From Candidatus Fermentibacterota bacterium (GTDB lineage: Bacteria; Fermentibacterota; Fermentibacteria; Fermentibacterales; JCC-6), in the NCBI GenBank assembly GCA_030609965.1, contig JAUWSQ010000019.1, positions 1-43,324 on the forward strand: a stretch of 43,324 bases of DNA, in the 5' to 3' direction. The translations under genes and the position numbers were made by a program. The notes under the pieces were generated by a model that worked only from the letters and a program-made list of their open reading frames with translations, had not been told where the DNA came from and did no database searches. Below are positions 32,400-40,906 of the stretch, in pieces (positions within the stretch are counted from its first letter, which is position 1; every line of letters starts with the position of its first letter).

Positions 32400-34439
32400 A
32401 TGCTAAAAATCGGAATAGTCGTACTTCTTGCGGCAATATCAATATCATACGGAGAAGTTATCATATATGACTTTTCCCTGGATGCAGATGATATCCAGTT
32501 CTCACAGTGGATTGAAGGAGATGTTATCTCAATTCCGGGGGGAGTCGCTCCCTTTGAAGAGGGAAATCCCTCTCTTCCGGGTATCCCCTGCACTTTCCTT
32601 CTTCCGCAGGGATCTTCCATAACCGATGTAACTGTTGATGTTCACAGTCAAGTAACGCTTGATGGAGTATTCGATATCACGCCGGTTAATTATCTAATAC
32701 TCAGCAAGCCTTACGCTTCGGCCGATCGATCTTCCGTATACCACAGTAATACACCGTTCCCCTCATCTCCAGTAGAACAAACTGCGTCGGGTAATCGAAC
32801 CGGCTTCCGGCTGGGCAGCTTTACGCTTGTTCCCTTCAGCTACAAACCACTCTCAGGTGAACTTTCCGTAATAACTTCAGCTACGGTAACAATTGAATGC
32901 TCCCCGGACCAGGACGTAGCGGATATTTCTCTTACTCCAGAGCAGATAAATACTGCAGCAGTTGGACTTGCCGGGATAGTTGATAATCCCTCGAGGATTA
33001 CGGAATATTCTCCTGCCGTCCGCGCTGCAACTGACGGAGACCCTGTCTGGGTAGCCATCGGTCAAGCCAGCTTTGAAACTATTCTCCAGCCGCTGGTAGA
33101 TCACAGAAACCAGTACACGGGTGATTCTGAATACGTAACTGTTGAATGGATCGAGACCAATTATACTGGTTGGGATACTCAGGAGAAGATAAGAAACTAT
33201 CTGAAAGACCAGTTCTACAACCATTCACTTGTCTACGCGCTGATGGTCGGTGATTACGGCCCAACCACGAGAATCTCCTGGCTGATGGCTGGCAGCGATA
33301 TGCTTGATGATGTTGTCGATCATTACTACATTGATCTTGATGGAACGTGGGATTATGACGGTGACCATCAATACTGCGAAGCAAACGACGGCTTGACCTA
33401 TTACAGCGACCTGTACGTCGGCAGATTCAGTTCCAACAGCACATCTCATCTTCAAATCATGGTTGATAAAACCTTATTCTATTCAACTACCCCTCCTGCA
33501 GGCTCCTGGCAGAAAACCGCGATACTTATCGGTGCGGGCCTATTTCCGGGTTACTGGGGAAGTGCTGTATGTGAAGAAATGTACGATTACATTCCAGTAG
33601 ACTGGACTGTCGAGAAACTTTACGAAACCTCCGCTGGCCACCCAAACAATCAGATTGATCTTATCAATGCCGGCTGTTCGTTCGTTGGCCCCCAGGGCCA
33701 CGGATGGTACGGTGGTATAACCTGGTTAAACTATCCGCCTTTGGATATCATCGCGTTCAGCAATTACACTCAGCTTACCAATATCGATCGGCTCGTGGTT
33801 TTTCACTCTATGACCTGTACAGCAGGCGAGATTACCACAAGCGGATGTTTAGCAGAGCGGCTGATGTTCTCCGACCTGGGCGGCGCTGTTGCAGTCATGT
33901 TCAATTCCAGTTACGGCTGGGGAACTCCCCCCGCAATGGGACCGTCTGAATGGCTCGAGGTGCATTTCGCGGAACAGCTCTTCACGAACCAGGTTTATGA
34001 ATTGGGAATAGCCCAGGCTCTAGCTAAGGATGAGTTGCACGCTATGGTTGGAGTGCCTCTCACAGGGTGGGTTATCCAGGAGAACAATCTCCTTGGAGAT
34101 CCGGCCCTTATCTTCGTATCAGGCCAGACGGGCATCGAGGGCGGACAGATTGAGACTCCTCTGCAGCCTGCGCTCAGCACACCTTTCCCGAACCCCTTCT
34201 CGGTAAGCTGTTCGATTTCCTACGATATGCCTGTTTCCGGTACGGCATCGATAACGGTCTACGATGTTGCAGGACATGTTGTAAGAAACCTTCATTCGGG
34301 CTCACTGCCCGAGGGATCAGGAAGCGTTGTCTTCGATGGAAACGACAACAATAGAAATCCGCTGCCTTCGGGATGTTACGCTGTTGTGTTGAATGGTCCG
34401 CAAGGGACAGCTTCAACGATGATGGTGGTTGCACGCTAG
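32400..34439 (+). CDS. gingipain-like C25 cysteine peptidase with sorting domain
   Basis: 679 residues. Signal peptide MLKIGIVVLLAAISISYG. Residues ~20-200 are the propeptide (EGNPSLPGIPCTFLLPQGS, then SGELSVITSATVTIECSP). The C25 catalytic core contains VGDYGPTTRISW, HYYIDLDGTWDYDGD, DLYVGRFSSNS, and the dyad His 434 (PQGHGWYG) and Cys 473 (HSMTCTAGE). A C-terminal beta domain (PFPNPFSVSCSISYDMP, ITVYDVAGHVVRNL, ending MMVVAR) is of the type A sorting/FlgD-like kind used by type IX secretion. The product is expected to be secreted or surface-bound and cleave after Arg or Lys, specificity being unproven. It begins 19 bp after gmd. Confidence 0.92.
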   Translation: MLKIGIVVLLAAISISYGEVIIYDFSLDADDIQFSQWIEGDVISIPGGVAPFEEGNPSLPGIPCTFLLPQGSSITDVTVDVHSQVTLDGVFDITPVNYLILSKPYASADRSSVYHSNTPFPSSPVEQTASGNRTGFRLGSFTLVPFSYKPLSGELSVITSATVTIECSPDQDVADISLTPEQINTAAVGLAGIVDNPSRITEYSPAVRAATDGDPVWVAIGQASFETILQPLVDHRNQYTGDSEYVTVEWIETNYTGWDTQEKIRNYLKDQFYNHSLVYALMVGDYGPTTRISWLMAGSDMLDDVVDHYYIDLDGTWDYDGDHQYCEANDGLTYYSDLYVGRFSSNSTSHLQIMVDKTLFYSTTPPAGSWQKTAILIGAGLFPGYWGSAVCEEMYDYIPVDWTVEKLYETSAGHPNNQIDLINAGCSFVGPQGHGWYGGITWLNYPPLDIIAFSNYTQLTNIDRLVVFHSMTCTAGEITTSGCLAERLMFSDLGGAVAVMFNSSYGWGTPPAMGPSEWLEVHFAEQLFTNQVYELGIAQALAKDELHAMVGVPLTGWVIQENNLLGDPALIFVSGQTGIEGGQIETPLQPALSTPFPNPFSVSCSISYDMPVSGTASITVYDVAGHVVRNLHSGSLPEGSGSVVFDGNDNNRNPLPSGCYAVVLNGPQGTASTMMVVAR

Positions 34440-34446
34440 AACTGCT

Positions 34447-34503
34447 TGAAATACCCGGCTTGAGCGTTAATCGGACTCGATTATGCAAATGCCGGGTATT
34501 TCA
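34447..34503. terminator. inverted repeat between convergent genes, overlapping the VanW 3' end
   Basis: GAAATACCCGGC (34448-34459) pairs perfectly with GCCGGGTATTTC (34491-34502), plus one flanking pair. The 31-nt loop contains the VanW stop codon (34467), so one arm lies inside that gene and encodes part of its C-terminus (EIPGIC). Probable bidirectional transcription end for the C25 and VanW genes. Confidence 0.55.
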
Positions 34504-35300
34504 GTTACATCGTACCTGACTTCCGCACAATTCTTCATTAGAAGTTCCTCTGCTACAGTCTCCGAAGTTACCGAATCGGATTCAATTCGCCATAGTTCGT
34601 TTTCTCTGAAAACCGTACCGTTAATACGTATGAAGCGATGGTGCCTCTCTTCCACAGAAAATCTTCGGGGAAGATTCTGCTCGCACAAAATTTCCCCCTG
34701 CAGGTTCTGCTCATCCACCCAGGTTTTAACCTGGAACCGCCAGGGAGTATTGTTTTTGAACATGAAATCCAGATAGTTGTAGAATACTGTGGCTCCTGTA
34801 CCGAATGGAACAGTTCTTCTGTAATCCGGAAATGGATCGAAGGAATGTCTATGGCGTTCAGTAACGTCCAGTGGAGTCTGCAGAATCATCCAGTGCAGGA
34901 GATTCGAGAACTGACACAAGCCTCCACCCGTCATTGAGACAAGCTCACCGAAGGAGAGCTGCAGCCCTGGAAGGAATCCCCTTCTTTCGACAGGTTTTCC
35001 AACAAGCCTCCAAAAGGAGAATACTTCTCCGGGATTAATAACAACACCATCGATGAGAGCGGCAGCGGTTTTGAGGCTTGTTACTTTATTCTTCTGGAGA
35101 ATCTCATCAGTTCCCGCCAGCTTTCTCATCAATATAGATCTATGCGTGACCACCGTTTCCGGAAGAGTATCAGGAGATCTGTAATTGGCGTACTTCTCCC
35201 TGCCCAGATACCACTCGAATCTTCGAAGCTGCCGGCGCAGGAATACCGATGTTCGGTATATCACTGGATTAACCGATGAGAGAGGCTTTCTTCTACTCAT
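34467..35300 (-). CDS. VanW-family protein
   Basis: 277 residues. The VanW core is evident: LKTAAALIDGVVINPGEVFSFW, GFLPGLQLSFGELVSMTGGGLCQFSNLLHW (the GGGxCQxSN hallmark), then ERHRHSFDPFPDYRRTVPFGTGATVFYNYLDF. VanW proteins occur with peptidoglycan-related genes and in some vancomycin-resistance clusters, but the biochemical role is not known and this gene is not evidence of resistance. There is no signal peptide; a basic N-terminus (RRKPLSSVNPVIYRTSVFLRRQLRRFEW) precedes the domain. It lies 21 bp after the fhs stop, the third gene of a probable operon. Confidence 0.88.
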   Translation of the reverse strand: MSRRKPLSSVNPVIYRTSVFLRRQLRRFEWYLGREKYANYRSPDTLPETVVTHRSILMRKLAGTDEILQKNKVTSLKTAAALIDGVVINPGEVFSFWRLVGKPVERRGFLPGLQLSFGELVSMTGGGLCQFSNLLHWMILQTPLDVTERHRHSFDPFPDYRRTVPFGTGATVFYNYLDFMFKNNTPWRFQVKTWVDEQNLQGEILCEQNLPRRFSVEERHHRFIRINGTVFRENELWRIESDSVTSETVAEELLMKNCAEVRYDVTEIPGICIIESD

Positions 35301-35321
35301 GATACTGCTGGCCTCCCCCCG

Positions 35322-36998
35322 TTAGAATAAACCGATCACTTTCCCATCATCATCAACATCCATTTTAGTTGCAGCAGGATCCTTCGGCAGTCCGGGCATC
35401 CTCATGATAGATCCCGTAATGGGCACAAGGTATCCTGCTCCTGCGGATACTTCTATTTCTCTTACAGTAACAATAAAATCCTTGGGCCTTCCAAGAAGCT
35501 TTGGATTATCCGACAGGGATTTCTGTGTCTTCGCGATGCAGACCGGAAGCTTCTCGTAACCGAGTTTCTTTATCATCCGCAGATCTTTCCTGGCCAGGGG
35601 GGTATAGTCGATATGCTCGGCCCCGTAGATCTCTCTGGCAATTATTTCCACCTTTTCTTCCATACTCTGGTTCCAGTCGTAGAGGGGCTTGAAAGTGCCG
35701 CTGCAATCCCTGGCGTTTTCCACGACAAGGGAAGCCAGTTCTTCCATTCCGCTTCCTCCGTTGACAAAACCGTCTCCCACTGCGGCTGGAACGCCCAGCT
35801 CCCTGCAGCGCTGCAGTACAATTGCCAGTTCGGCATCTGTATCATGCGGGAATCTATTAACACAGATAACCGCGGGGAGACCAAATTTGGCAATGTTCTC
35901 TATATGCTTTTCCATGTTAGGCAGGCCTGCAGCTACCGCTTCCTCATTCGGAGTTTGAAGGTCACGTTTCGAAACTCCGCCGTGCATTTTAAGAGCGCGG
36001 CAGGTTACAACAAGAACTACGAGGCTTGGGCACAGTTTACCGACCTGACACTTGATGTCGAAGAACTTCTCGGCTCCCAGGTCGAAACCGAAACCAGCTT
36101 CGGTTATCGCCCAGTCGGAGAAGGCTACGGCCATCTTTGTCGCAAGAATGGAATTACAACCGTGGGCGATATTCGCGAAAGGCCCGCAGTGTACGAAGGC
36201 AGGATTCCCCTCAAGGGTCTGAACCAGGTTCGGTTTGATAGCATCCTTCAGCAGCATAGCCATAGCGCCGGTAACTCCCATTTCCTTTGCTGTCACCCCT
36301 TCCCGATCGAAGGTAAGGCCAATGAATATTTTGTCGATCCGCCTTTTAAGGTCTTTCATATCTAAAGCCAGGGAGAGTATTGCCATGATTTCGCTGGCAG
36401 CTGATATATCAAATCCGGATTCACGAGGAACTCCCTGAGTTCTGCCACCAAGGCCGATGATTATATCTCGAAGAGATCTGTCGTTCATATCGATTACACG
36501 CTTGAAACTGACGGTTCTTGCGTCCAGACGGGAAGGGTTGCCCCAGTGAAGGTGATTGTCCAGCGCCGCAGCAAGAAGATTGTTCGCTGCTGTGATCGCA
36601 TGCATATCACCTGTGAAGTGAAGATTGATATCCTCCATGGGTATTACCTGTGAATATCCGCCGCCGGCAGCCCCGCCCTTCATGCCGAATATCGGACCGA
36701 GGGAAGGTTCCCTTACAGCGCAGCTCACGGACCTCCCAAGCTTTGCCAGCCCCTGTGTAAGACCTATTGTTGTTGTGGTCTTGCCGGCTCCCGCCGGTGT
36801 GGGTGTTATCGCGGAGACAAGCACCAGTTTACCGGTACCTCTTTTCCTCGTCTCAATAGTATCAAGATGCACTTTAGCCTTGTCATCACCGTAAAAATCT
36901 ATATCCTCAACCGAAAGGCCCAGTTGTTCCGCTATTTCAATTATGGGACGGGAAACAGCCTTGCCGGCGATTTCAATGTCCGAGGGGAATGTGCTCAC
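35322..36998 (-). CDS. fhs: formate-tetrahydrofolate ligase
   Basis: 558 residues, the usual length. GTG start with GGAGG upstream. The enzyme joins formate to tetrahydrofolate using ATP, feeding the one-carbon pool. Sequence landmarks: TPTPAGAGKTTTTIGLTQGL (P-loop; most members have Glu where the Ala in GAGKT stands), VREPSLGPIFGMKGGAAGGG, INLHFTGDMHAIT, NRFPHDTDAEL, and the C-terminal PGLPKDPAATKMDVDDDGKVIGLF. All match the family strongly. It sits between a 76-residue protein and VanW in one minus-strand operon. In acetogenic or formate-using bacteria it carries carbon to acetate; here that is possible but not shown. Confidence 0.96.
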   Translation of the reverse strand: MSTFPSDIEIAGKAVSRPIIEIAEQLGLSVEDIDFYGDDKAKVHLDTIETRKRGTGKLVLVSAITPTPAGAGKTTTTIGLTQGLAKLGRSVSCAVREPSLGPIFGMKGGAAGGGYSQVIPMEDINLHFTGDMHAITAANNLLAAALDNHLHWGNPSRLDARTVSFKRVIDMNDRSLRDIIIGLGGRTQGVPRESGFDISAASEIMAILSLALDMKDLKRRIDKIFIGLTFDREGVTAKEMGVTGAMAMLLKDAIKPNLVQTLEGNPAFVHCGPFANIAHGCNSILATKMAVAFSDWAITEAGFGFDLGAEKFFDIKCQVGKLCPSLVVLVVTCRALKMHGGVSKRDLQTPNEEAVAAGLPNMEKHIENIAKFGLPAVICVNRFPHDTDAELAIVLQRCRELGVPAAVGDGFVNGGSGMEELASLVVENARDCSGTFKPLYDWNQSMEEKVEIIAREIYGAEHIDYTPLARKDLRMIKKLGYEKLPVCIAKTQKSLSDNPKLLGRPKDFIVTVREIEVSAGAGYLVPITGSIMRMPGLPKDPAATKMDVDDDGKVIGLF

Positions 36999-37013
36999 GA
37001 TTTTCCTCCATCA

Positions 37014-37244
37014 TCAGAATCCGTTTGAACTGATTTTTTCAGGGGGTTCCGGTTCTTCTCTTTCTACTTCTGGTGCTATAACTTCCTCCAGCGTACCGCC
37101 GGGAGGCAGACCGAAGCCTTTCAATGGATATGTTCTGTAGATTACTTCGCTGTTCTTTATTCCTGAGACTACGCAGATGGATTCCCCAAGGCGCTCAGCT
37201 TTCTGCGAGGCTTCCCTCAGAGCTGATTTCAAATCGCTATGCAT
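37014..37244 (-). CDS. small protein preceding fhs
   Basis: 76 residues, start supported by AAGGGTGG upstream, and its stop 15 bp before the fhs start. The N-terminal half (LKSALREASQKAERLGESICVVSGIKNSEVIYRTYPLKGF) is compact; the C-terminal part is acidic and Pro/Glu-rich (EVEREEPEPPEK). No membrane segment, no signal, no recognised family. Tight linkage suggests a partner or regulator of one-carbon metabolism, but nothing in the sequence shows this. Confidence 0.7.
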   Translation of the reverse strand: MHSDLKSALREASQKAERLGESICVVSGIKNSEVIYRTYPLKGFGLPPGGTLEEVIAPEVEREEPEPPEKISSNGF

Positions 37245-37379
37245 AATTCCACCCTTTCGTAAGATGCAGTATTACCAGAAGAACGTTTTTTAGCAAGTCG
37301 TAGATAAACAGGGACGAAGGGTATATATTTGTGAAACGTGAATGATCGGATAAGATGCTGGATAGAATATGCAACAAGA

Positions 37380-37408
37380 GGGGGAAGGCGCTGGCAGCGC
37401 CTTCCCCC
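37380..37408 (-). terminator. GC-rich hairpin after the LTxxQ gene
   Basis: Arms GGGGGAAGGCGCTG (37380-37393) and CAGCGCCTTCCCCC (37395-37408) are perfect complements with a single-base loop position. Lies about 55 bp past the stop of the minus-strand gene at 37465. The T-tract is short and impure (TCTTGTT), so it is either a weak intrinsic terminator or a stable stem of other use. Confidence 0.65.
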
Positions 37409-37464
37409 GCCCTGGTTGGGAGGTATGATGGTATGTTTGGAGCTACAGATAACCGAGGAGGCGG

Positions 37465-38040
37465 TTATCTCATTGGGTGTCCCATTCCCGAATCGTGATT
37501 CATGCCTGAACCCGGTCCCATTGCGCCGTCATGCTCCTCGGCCATTTCGGCAAGTTTTTCAAGCTGCTCGGTTGTAAGGGCATCATGTATGTCAACCATG
37601 GCCTCGAATATTACGTCCTGCATCTCTTCCCTGACTTCATCCATCTGACCCATTGTATCTTCAAGGTCGCTGACGGTAAGTGTAGGGGATGTAAAGACAT
37701 CCATGAAGTGAGTTTGACTTTCCGGCCTTCCTGCCTCTCCCATGATACGCATTGCATCTTCCCTGGCATTTTCAGTGATTGATCGTATCTCTTCAATCTG
37801 CTCTTCTGTAAGATCAATATGCCTGAACATCATTCTGAACTGTTCAAGTCTTTCCATCCCGAATCCACCCTGCTGTCCGTGACCTCCGGGTCCTCCGGGT
37901 CCGGGACCCATTTCGTATCCCCCGCCATGTGAACCGCTGGCCCCAGAGCTCCATCCACCAGAACCCTGGGCGATGGCCGTTCCGGCCAGTAATATCATTG
38001 CAAGAACTGCAATTCCTATGATTTTTGTTTTTCCTGACAT
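37465..38040 (-). CDS. exported LTxxQ-motif (Spy/CpxP-like) protein
   Basis: 191 residues from the codon at 38040, with AAAGGA upstream; an upstream in-frame codon (38085) would give a poor extension. Signal peptide MSGKTKIIGIAVLAMILLAGTAIA. A Gly-rich linker (YEMGPGPGGPGGHGQQGGFG) leads to a helical segment with two LTxxQ repeats (HIDLTEEQIEEI and DALTTEQLEKLAEM), the hallmark of Spy/CpxP periplasmic proteins. These act as chaperones or metal sensors in envelope stress. The C-terminus is Met/His-rich (MGPGSGMNHDSGMGHPMR), which may bind metal. It lies 17 bp after the lipoprotein gene stop. Confidence 0.85.
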   Translation of the reverse strand: MSGKTKIIGIAVLAMILLAGTAIAQGSGGWSSGASGSHGGGYEMGPGPGGPGGHGQQGGFGMERLEQFRMMFRHIDLTEEQIEEIRSITENAREDAMRIMGEAGRPESQTHFMDVFTSPTLTVSDLEDTMGQMDEVREEMQDVIFEAMVDIHDALTTEQLEKLAEMAEEHDGAMGPGSGMNHDSGMGHPMR

Positions 38041-38057
38041 TTTACTTTTCCTTTCAG

Positions 38058-38948
38058 TTACGATCTGAGCGCAAGGATTCCCCATGCGCCGGAGTCGTAA
38101 TCGTCTTCTTCTTCATCAAGCATCGTATCTGCGTCAATTATATCAGCTGCAATGAACCAATGTTCCGATGATCCTTCAATGTACCATTCGTAGCTGTAGA
38201 CTCCGTCGTCTGCAACTCTATCTCCCCAGAGGCCGTCATCGTTCATCCAGTGACGGGGCCATATCGGGCATGGGCCGTGGGCAAAGACGTAGTATGCGGG
38301 TTCGTACTGGGGATTCGTATGGAGAACCTCGACCTCAAGCCTGACAAGGATTCCGGGTTCAAGTACGGGAAGTCCGTCCTCTATACTGTAGAACGTGTCC
38401 GGGGAATCACATTCCCAGGTAAGCTCATCACCCTGATAAACCTTCATTGACTGGATGAATACTTCCTGTGCTATTCCGGAATTCAGCGAAAATTCGGCAG
38501 GGGTTATATGCGTCAGAACCCAGCCTCCATGCGGACCCGAGCTGTCTCCGGTTCTTTCCACAATCAGCCTTCTGGTACGGATATCATTGATGGGTTTGAT
38601 CGAGGGATTCAGTACCCCATCATGCGATACGTCTATATTGAAATTCGCAGACAGATTCCTGATAACCGTTACTGTACATATCCCCATTTCAGGATCGTTT
38701 TCCAGTATGAATTCAATTGAACCTTCCGCGTTCAGCTCTCTCCACCAGTGTTCAGGCAGTGCGTTATCCTTACCACCATCGCCGCTTTCCCCCTGCCCCT
38801 CAAGAGGGGTCATTCGTACGTATCCGTTATTCGAGAGAAGATTCTGGATATTATCCGAGTCGGTAAGTTCTGCCGAGGGGTCCTGAACACACCCTGCTGC
38901 CAGAATCAGCACCAGCACCGCTGCCGCTGTTCCAAGAAGCTTGTTCAT
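38058..38948 (-). CDS. lipoprotein with choice-of-anchor-X-type C-terminus
   Basis: 296 residues from ATG 38948, chosen because GGAAGGAGGAG lies just upstream; a start at 38990 would extend the signal peptide oddly. Signal MNKLLGTAAAVLVLILAAGC carries a lipobox. The middle contains WVLTHITPAEFSLN and the later MNDDGLWGDRVADDGVYSYEWYI resembles the repeated DDG..GD...DGvYt pattern of 'choice-of-anchor X' proteins, a domain label for uncharacterised surface proteins. The following LTxxQ gene probably shares the transcript. No enzymatic motif. Confidence 0.78.
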   Translation of the reverse strand: MNKLLGTAAAVLVLILAAGCVQDPSAELTDSDNIQNLLSNNGYVRMTPLEGQGESGDGGKDNALPEHWWRELNAEGSIEFILENDPEMGICTVTVIRNLSANFNIDVSHDGVLNPSIKPINDIRTRRLIVERTGDSSGPHGGWVLTHITPAEFSLNSGIAQEVFIQSMKVYQGDELTWECDSPDTFYSIEDGLPVLEPGILVRLEVEVLHTNPQYEPAYYVFAHGPCPIWPRHWMNDDGLWGDRVADDGVYSYEWYIEGSSEHWFIAADIIDADTMLDEEEDDYDSGAWGILALRS

Positions 38949-39073
38949 TATGCTCCTCCTTCCGTTAGTGATTTCTAAATGCTTTTTCATTTAGTGCCTC
39001 CTTTCTTTCGAGGATATCATCAGGAGGAATTGCGAATGGAGTATTGTCAGTCTGTAACAGATTGTAACAGATT

Positions 39074-39147
39074 GGGGCCGGGTCTAACATCTAAACATTT
39101 TTGTTTAATAAATTAGTAACGAATGTTTAGATGTTAGACCCGGCCCC
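39074..39147. repeat. MITE-like palindrome 1
   Basis: Perfect 26-bp inverted arms (39074-39099 and 39122-39147), beginning GGGGCCGGGTC, around a 22-nt AT-rich loop. Two copies of GTAACAGATT stand just before it. The size and the GGGGCCGGG/CCCGGCCCC ends recall non-autonomous REP/MITE elements, which depend on transposases elsewhere. No transposase is encoded here. Confidence 0.75.
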
Positions 39148-39153
39148 TGATTA

Positions 39154-39226
39154 GGGGTCAGGCCTTGAATTCCAGCATTTGTTTCTGTCGCAACATATCA
39201 AACGCTAAAATTCGACGCCTGACCCC
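39154..39226. repeat. MITE-like palindrome 2
   Basis: Imperfect 18-bp arms (39154-39171 and 39209-39226, two mismatches) starting GGGGTCAGGC and ending GCCTGACCCC, with a 37-nt loop. It lies 8 bp from the stop of the FadL-like gene and immediately beside palindrome 1. The GGGGTC ends resemble those of the tRNA-linked repeats downstream. Confidence 0.65.
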
Positions 39227-39234
39227 AGCTGGAA

Positions 39235-40542
39235 TTATCTGAAGCTTACCTCGGCTCCAAGGCCGAAGTATGTAACACTCTTGTTGTATGTGCAGTCCTC
39301 GAACGATCCGGAACCCTGACCCTCTTCGTAGAAATTATGCCCTCCAGCCAGAGTGAGGGCAAAATTATCAGTGACGGAATAGCGTATTCCGCCGCCGATG
39401 GCGTTGTAATTGAGATTGTACTCAAGGTCGGTGTAGGTACTGTCACTTCCTCCGAGGTCACTGCGGAGGAATGAAATCCCCGCAAGTATTGTCGGGGAAA
39501 TCTGATAGTCTATTCCGATTCCGATATCAAGACCGTTCTTGTAATCGTCATCGATGCCGTTGAGAGAATCTTCAGCTGCATCTTCCACGAAGTAGTAGTT
39601 GAAGGTGGTACTCATCTTGATCGCAGGTGCAAACTGGTAGGAAACTCCTCCTGCCAGTATGGCGGGAAGATCTCTTCGCTGTTTGAATCCTTCGACAGCA
39701 AAGCTGGAATCTGGAAGAAATGCAGCTGCCCACCCGTTCTCGGTTACACTTGTCTCAAAATCGAGAGGTGTGCTGGTTTCGTACCTCAGGGCGATGTTCA
39801 GGTTCTCAACGGGTACTACATCAACGCTGATTATCCCGTTGAAACCGGTAGCTGTCTTTTCAACATCCAGAACCCGGCTTGATGTTCCGACAGGCGCGGG
39901 GACTCCCGTGGAATCCGGAAAGAAAATCGTGAAATCTGCCTGGCCTTCGTACACTTTCTTAGCTGAAGTGTAACGGCCGGCAAGAGCAAAGGAGAACATG
40001 TCACTTGCCGCAAAGGAAGCTCCTACTGTGCCTGCAAGATACTGTGAAGTTGCCTTAATATTACCCTCACTCATAAGCGCGAAATAGTAGGGGCTCATGT
40101 GTATCGCCTGCTGGAATCCAGTTTCAAGCAGAGGCATCACATAAAGGCCATCCGTGTAATCCAGGGACCCTCCGCCGGCGGGAACTGTGAAAGCCCCAAA
40201 CAGAGCCCAGTCGCCTGTTCGGTACACTGCGTACAGGTCAGGAAGGAACAGGGTGGGTTCTGTTGATTCGTATGTTGCCACTGAGGAAGTGTCCCAGAAG
40301 GGAACAGCATCAATGGTATAATCCTTCAGCAGGAATTGATTGCCGAAACTGATATGAAAACCCTCATCCAGGAACACAAGGCCAGCCGGGTTGTAACTTA
40401 CCAGGTCCGCGCCGTCAGTAGCAGGGTTGCGGGCGAAGTTTCTGATGTAGTTAACACTCCTGTTTGTCAGATAGTCGATATTACTGGCAAAGGTAATTCC
40501 GACACAGAGTGTTACAAGAACCAAAGTCACTAAGATTCTCAT
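39235..40542 (-). CDS. FadL/OmpP1-family outer-membrane transporter
   Basis: 435 residues. Signal peptide MRILVTLVLVTLCVGITFA; GGAGGAAC precedes the ATG. After it, RNFARNPATDGADLVSYNPAGLVFLDEG carries the NPAGL motif of the FadL/OmpP1/TodX family. The remaining sequence shows alternating beta strands (LAGRYTSAKKVYEG, GIISVDVVPVENLNIALRYE, IGGGIRYSVTDNFALTLAGGHNF) expected of a 14-stranded barrel. Family members import long-chain fatty acids or hydrophobic compounds; PorV of the type IX system belongs to the same superfamily, so that role is an alternative. No partner genes are adjacent. Confidence 0.88.
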   Translation of the reverse strand: MRILVTLVLVTLCVGITFASNIDYLTNRSVNYIRNFARNPATDGADLVSYNPAGLVFLDEGFHISFGNQFLLKDYTIDAVPFWDTSSVATYESTEPTLFLPDLYAVYRTGDWALFGAFTVPAGGGSLDYTDGLYVMPLLETGFQQAIHMSPYYFALMSEGNIKATSQYLAGTVGASFAASDMFSFALAGRYTSAKKVYEGQADFTIFFPDSTGVPAPVGTSSRVLDVEKTATGFNGIISVDVVPVENLNIALRYETSTPLDFETSVTENGWAAAFLPDSSFAVEGFKQRRDLPAILAGGVSYQFAPAIKMSTTFNYYFVEDAAEDSLNGIDDDYKNGLDIGIGIDYQISPTILAGISFLRSDLGGSDSTYTDLEYNLNYNAIGGGIRYSVTDNFALTLAGGHNFYEEGQGSGSFEDCTYNKSVTYFGLGAEVSFR

Positions 40543-40675
40543 ATGTTCCTCCTTGGGTTGTATCGGCAGCCATCTATGAGTACTTGACTGCCATTCTGTC
40601 TAATAGAGGGATTATTAACATAGATAGAGGTCTCGTCCAGCTTTGCCCGAATGGTGTCGAGCCGGAGCAAGAGCT

Positions 40676-40758
40676 TAAGTGTCGCAAGTGACGTCCGACC
40701 CCATAAACGCAAAAACCGCAAGGCACTTTTTGCCCTGCGGGTAACTCTCTGGCGGGCC
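40676..40758. repeat. tRNA-terminator repeat, left copy
   Basis: About 83 bp that recur at 42502-42582 with roughly seven differences. It contains GTGTCGCAAGTGACGTCCGA, the A-rich run and the hairpin that, on the minus strand, is a Rho-independent terminator. Past it (40751-40780) the sequence shows TGGCGGGCC and TTCGAACTGC, resembling a decayed tRNA 3' end, but no complete tRNA folds. The other bases of this 364-bp intergenic stretch (40543-40906) hold the promoter of the next gene. Confidence 0.75.
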
Positions 40759-40850
40759 ACACTAGACAATATTCGAACTGCTTTGATGTATCAATGCCCA
40801 GAAGAAATCCCGAGGGAGCGAATATGAATGCTCAATAGACCTTTATTATA

Positions 40851-40879
40851 TTGACGTGCATATTATGCTTCAATATTGT
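40851..40879 (+). promoter_or_regulatory. sigma70-type promoter for the FG-GAP gene
   Basis: TTGACG (40851-40856), 17-bp spacer, TATTGT (40874-40879). It lies 28 bp before the ATG at 40907 and just downstream of the left repeat copy, so the gene inside the repeats carries its own promoter. Confidence 0.55.
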
Positions 40880-40906
40880 TACTATTACAATAAAAGGAGG
40901 GGTGCG

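Noticed and set aside
34467..35300. Vancomycin-resistance cluster
   Set aside because: Only a VanW-family protein is present; no vanH, vanA-type ligase or vanX gene lies nearby.
35613..36365. Long plus-strand frame of 250 codons opposite fhs
   Set aside because: It is the shadow of the strongly conserved fhs gene.
40539..40769. Minus-strand frames across the left tRNA-terminator repeat
   Set aside because: They read through the terminator hairpin and repeat and have no start signal; the repeat explains the open frame.
40741..40830. A second tRNA next to the left repeat copy
   Set aside because: Only T-arm-like and CCA-like fragments are present; acceptor and anticodon stems cannot be formed.
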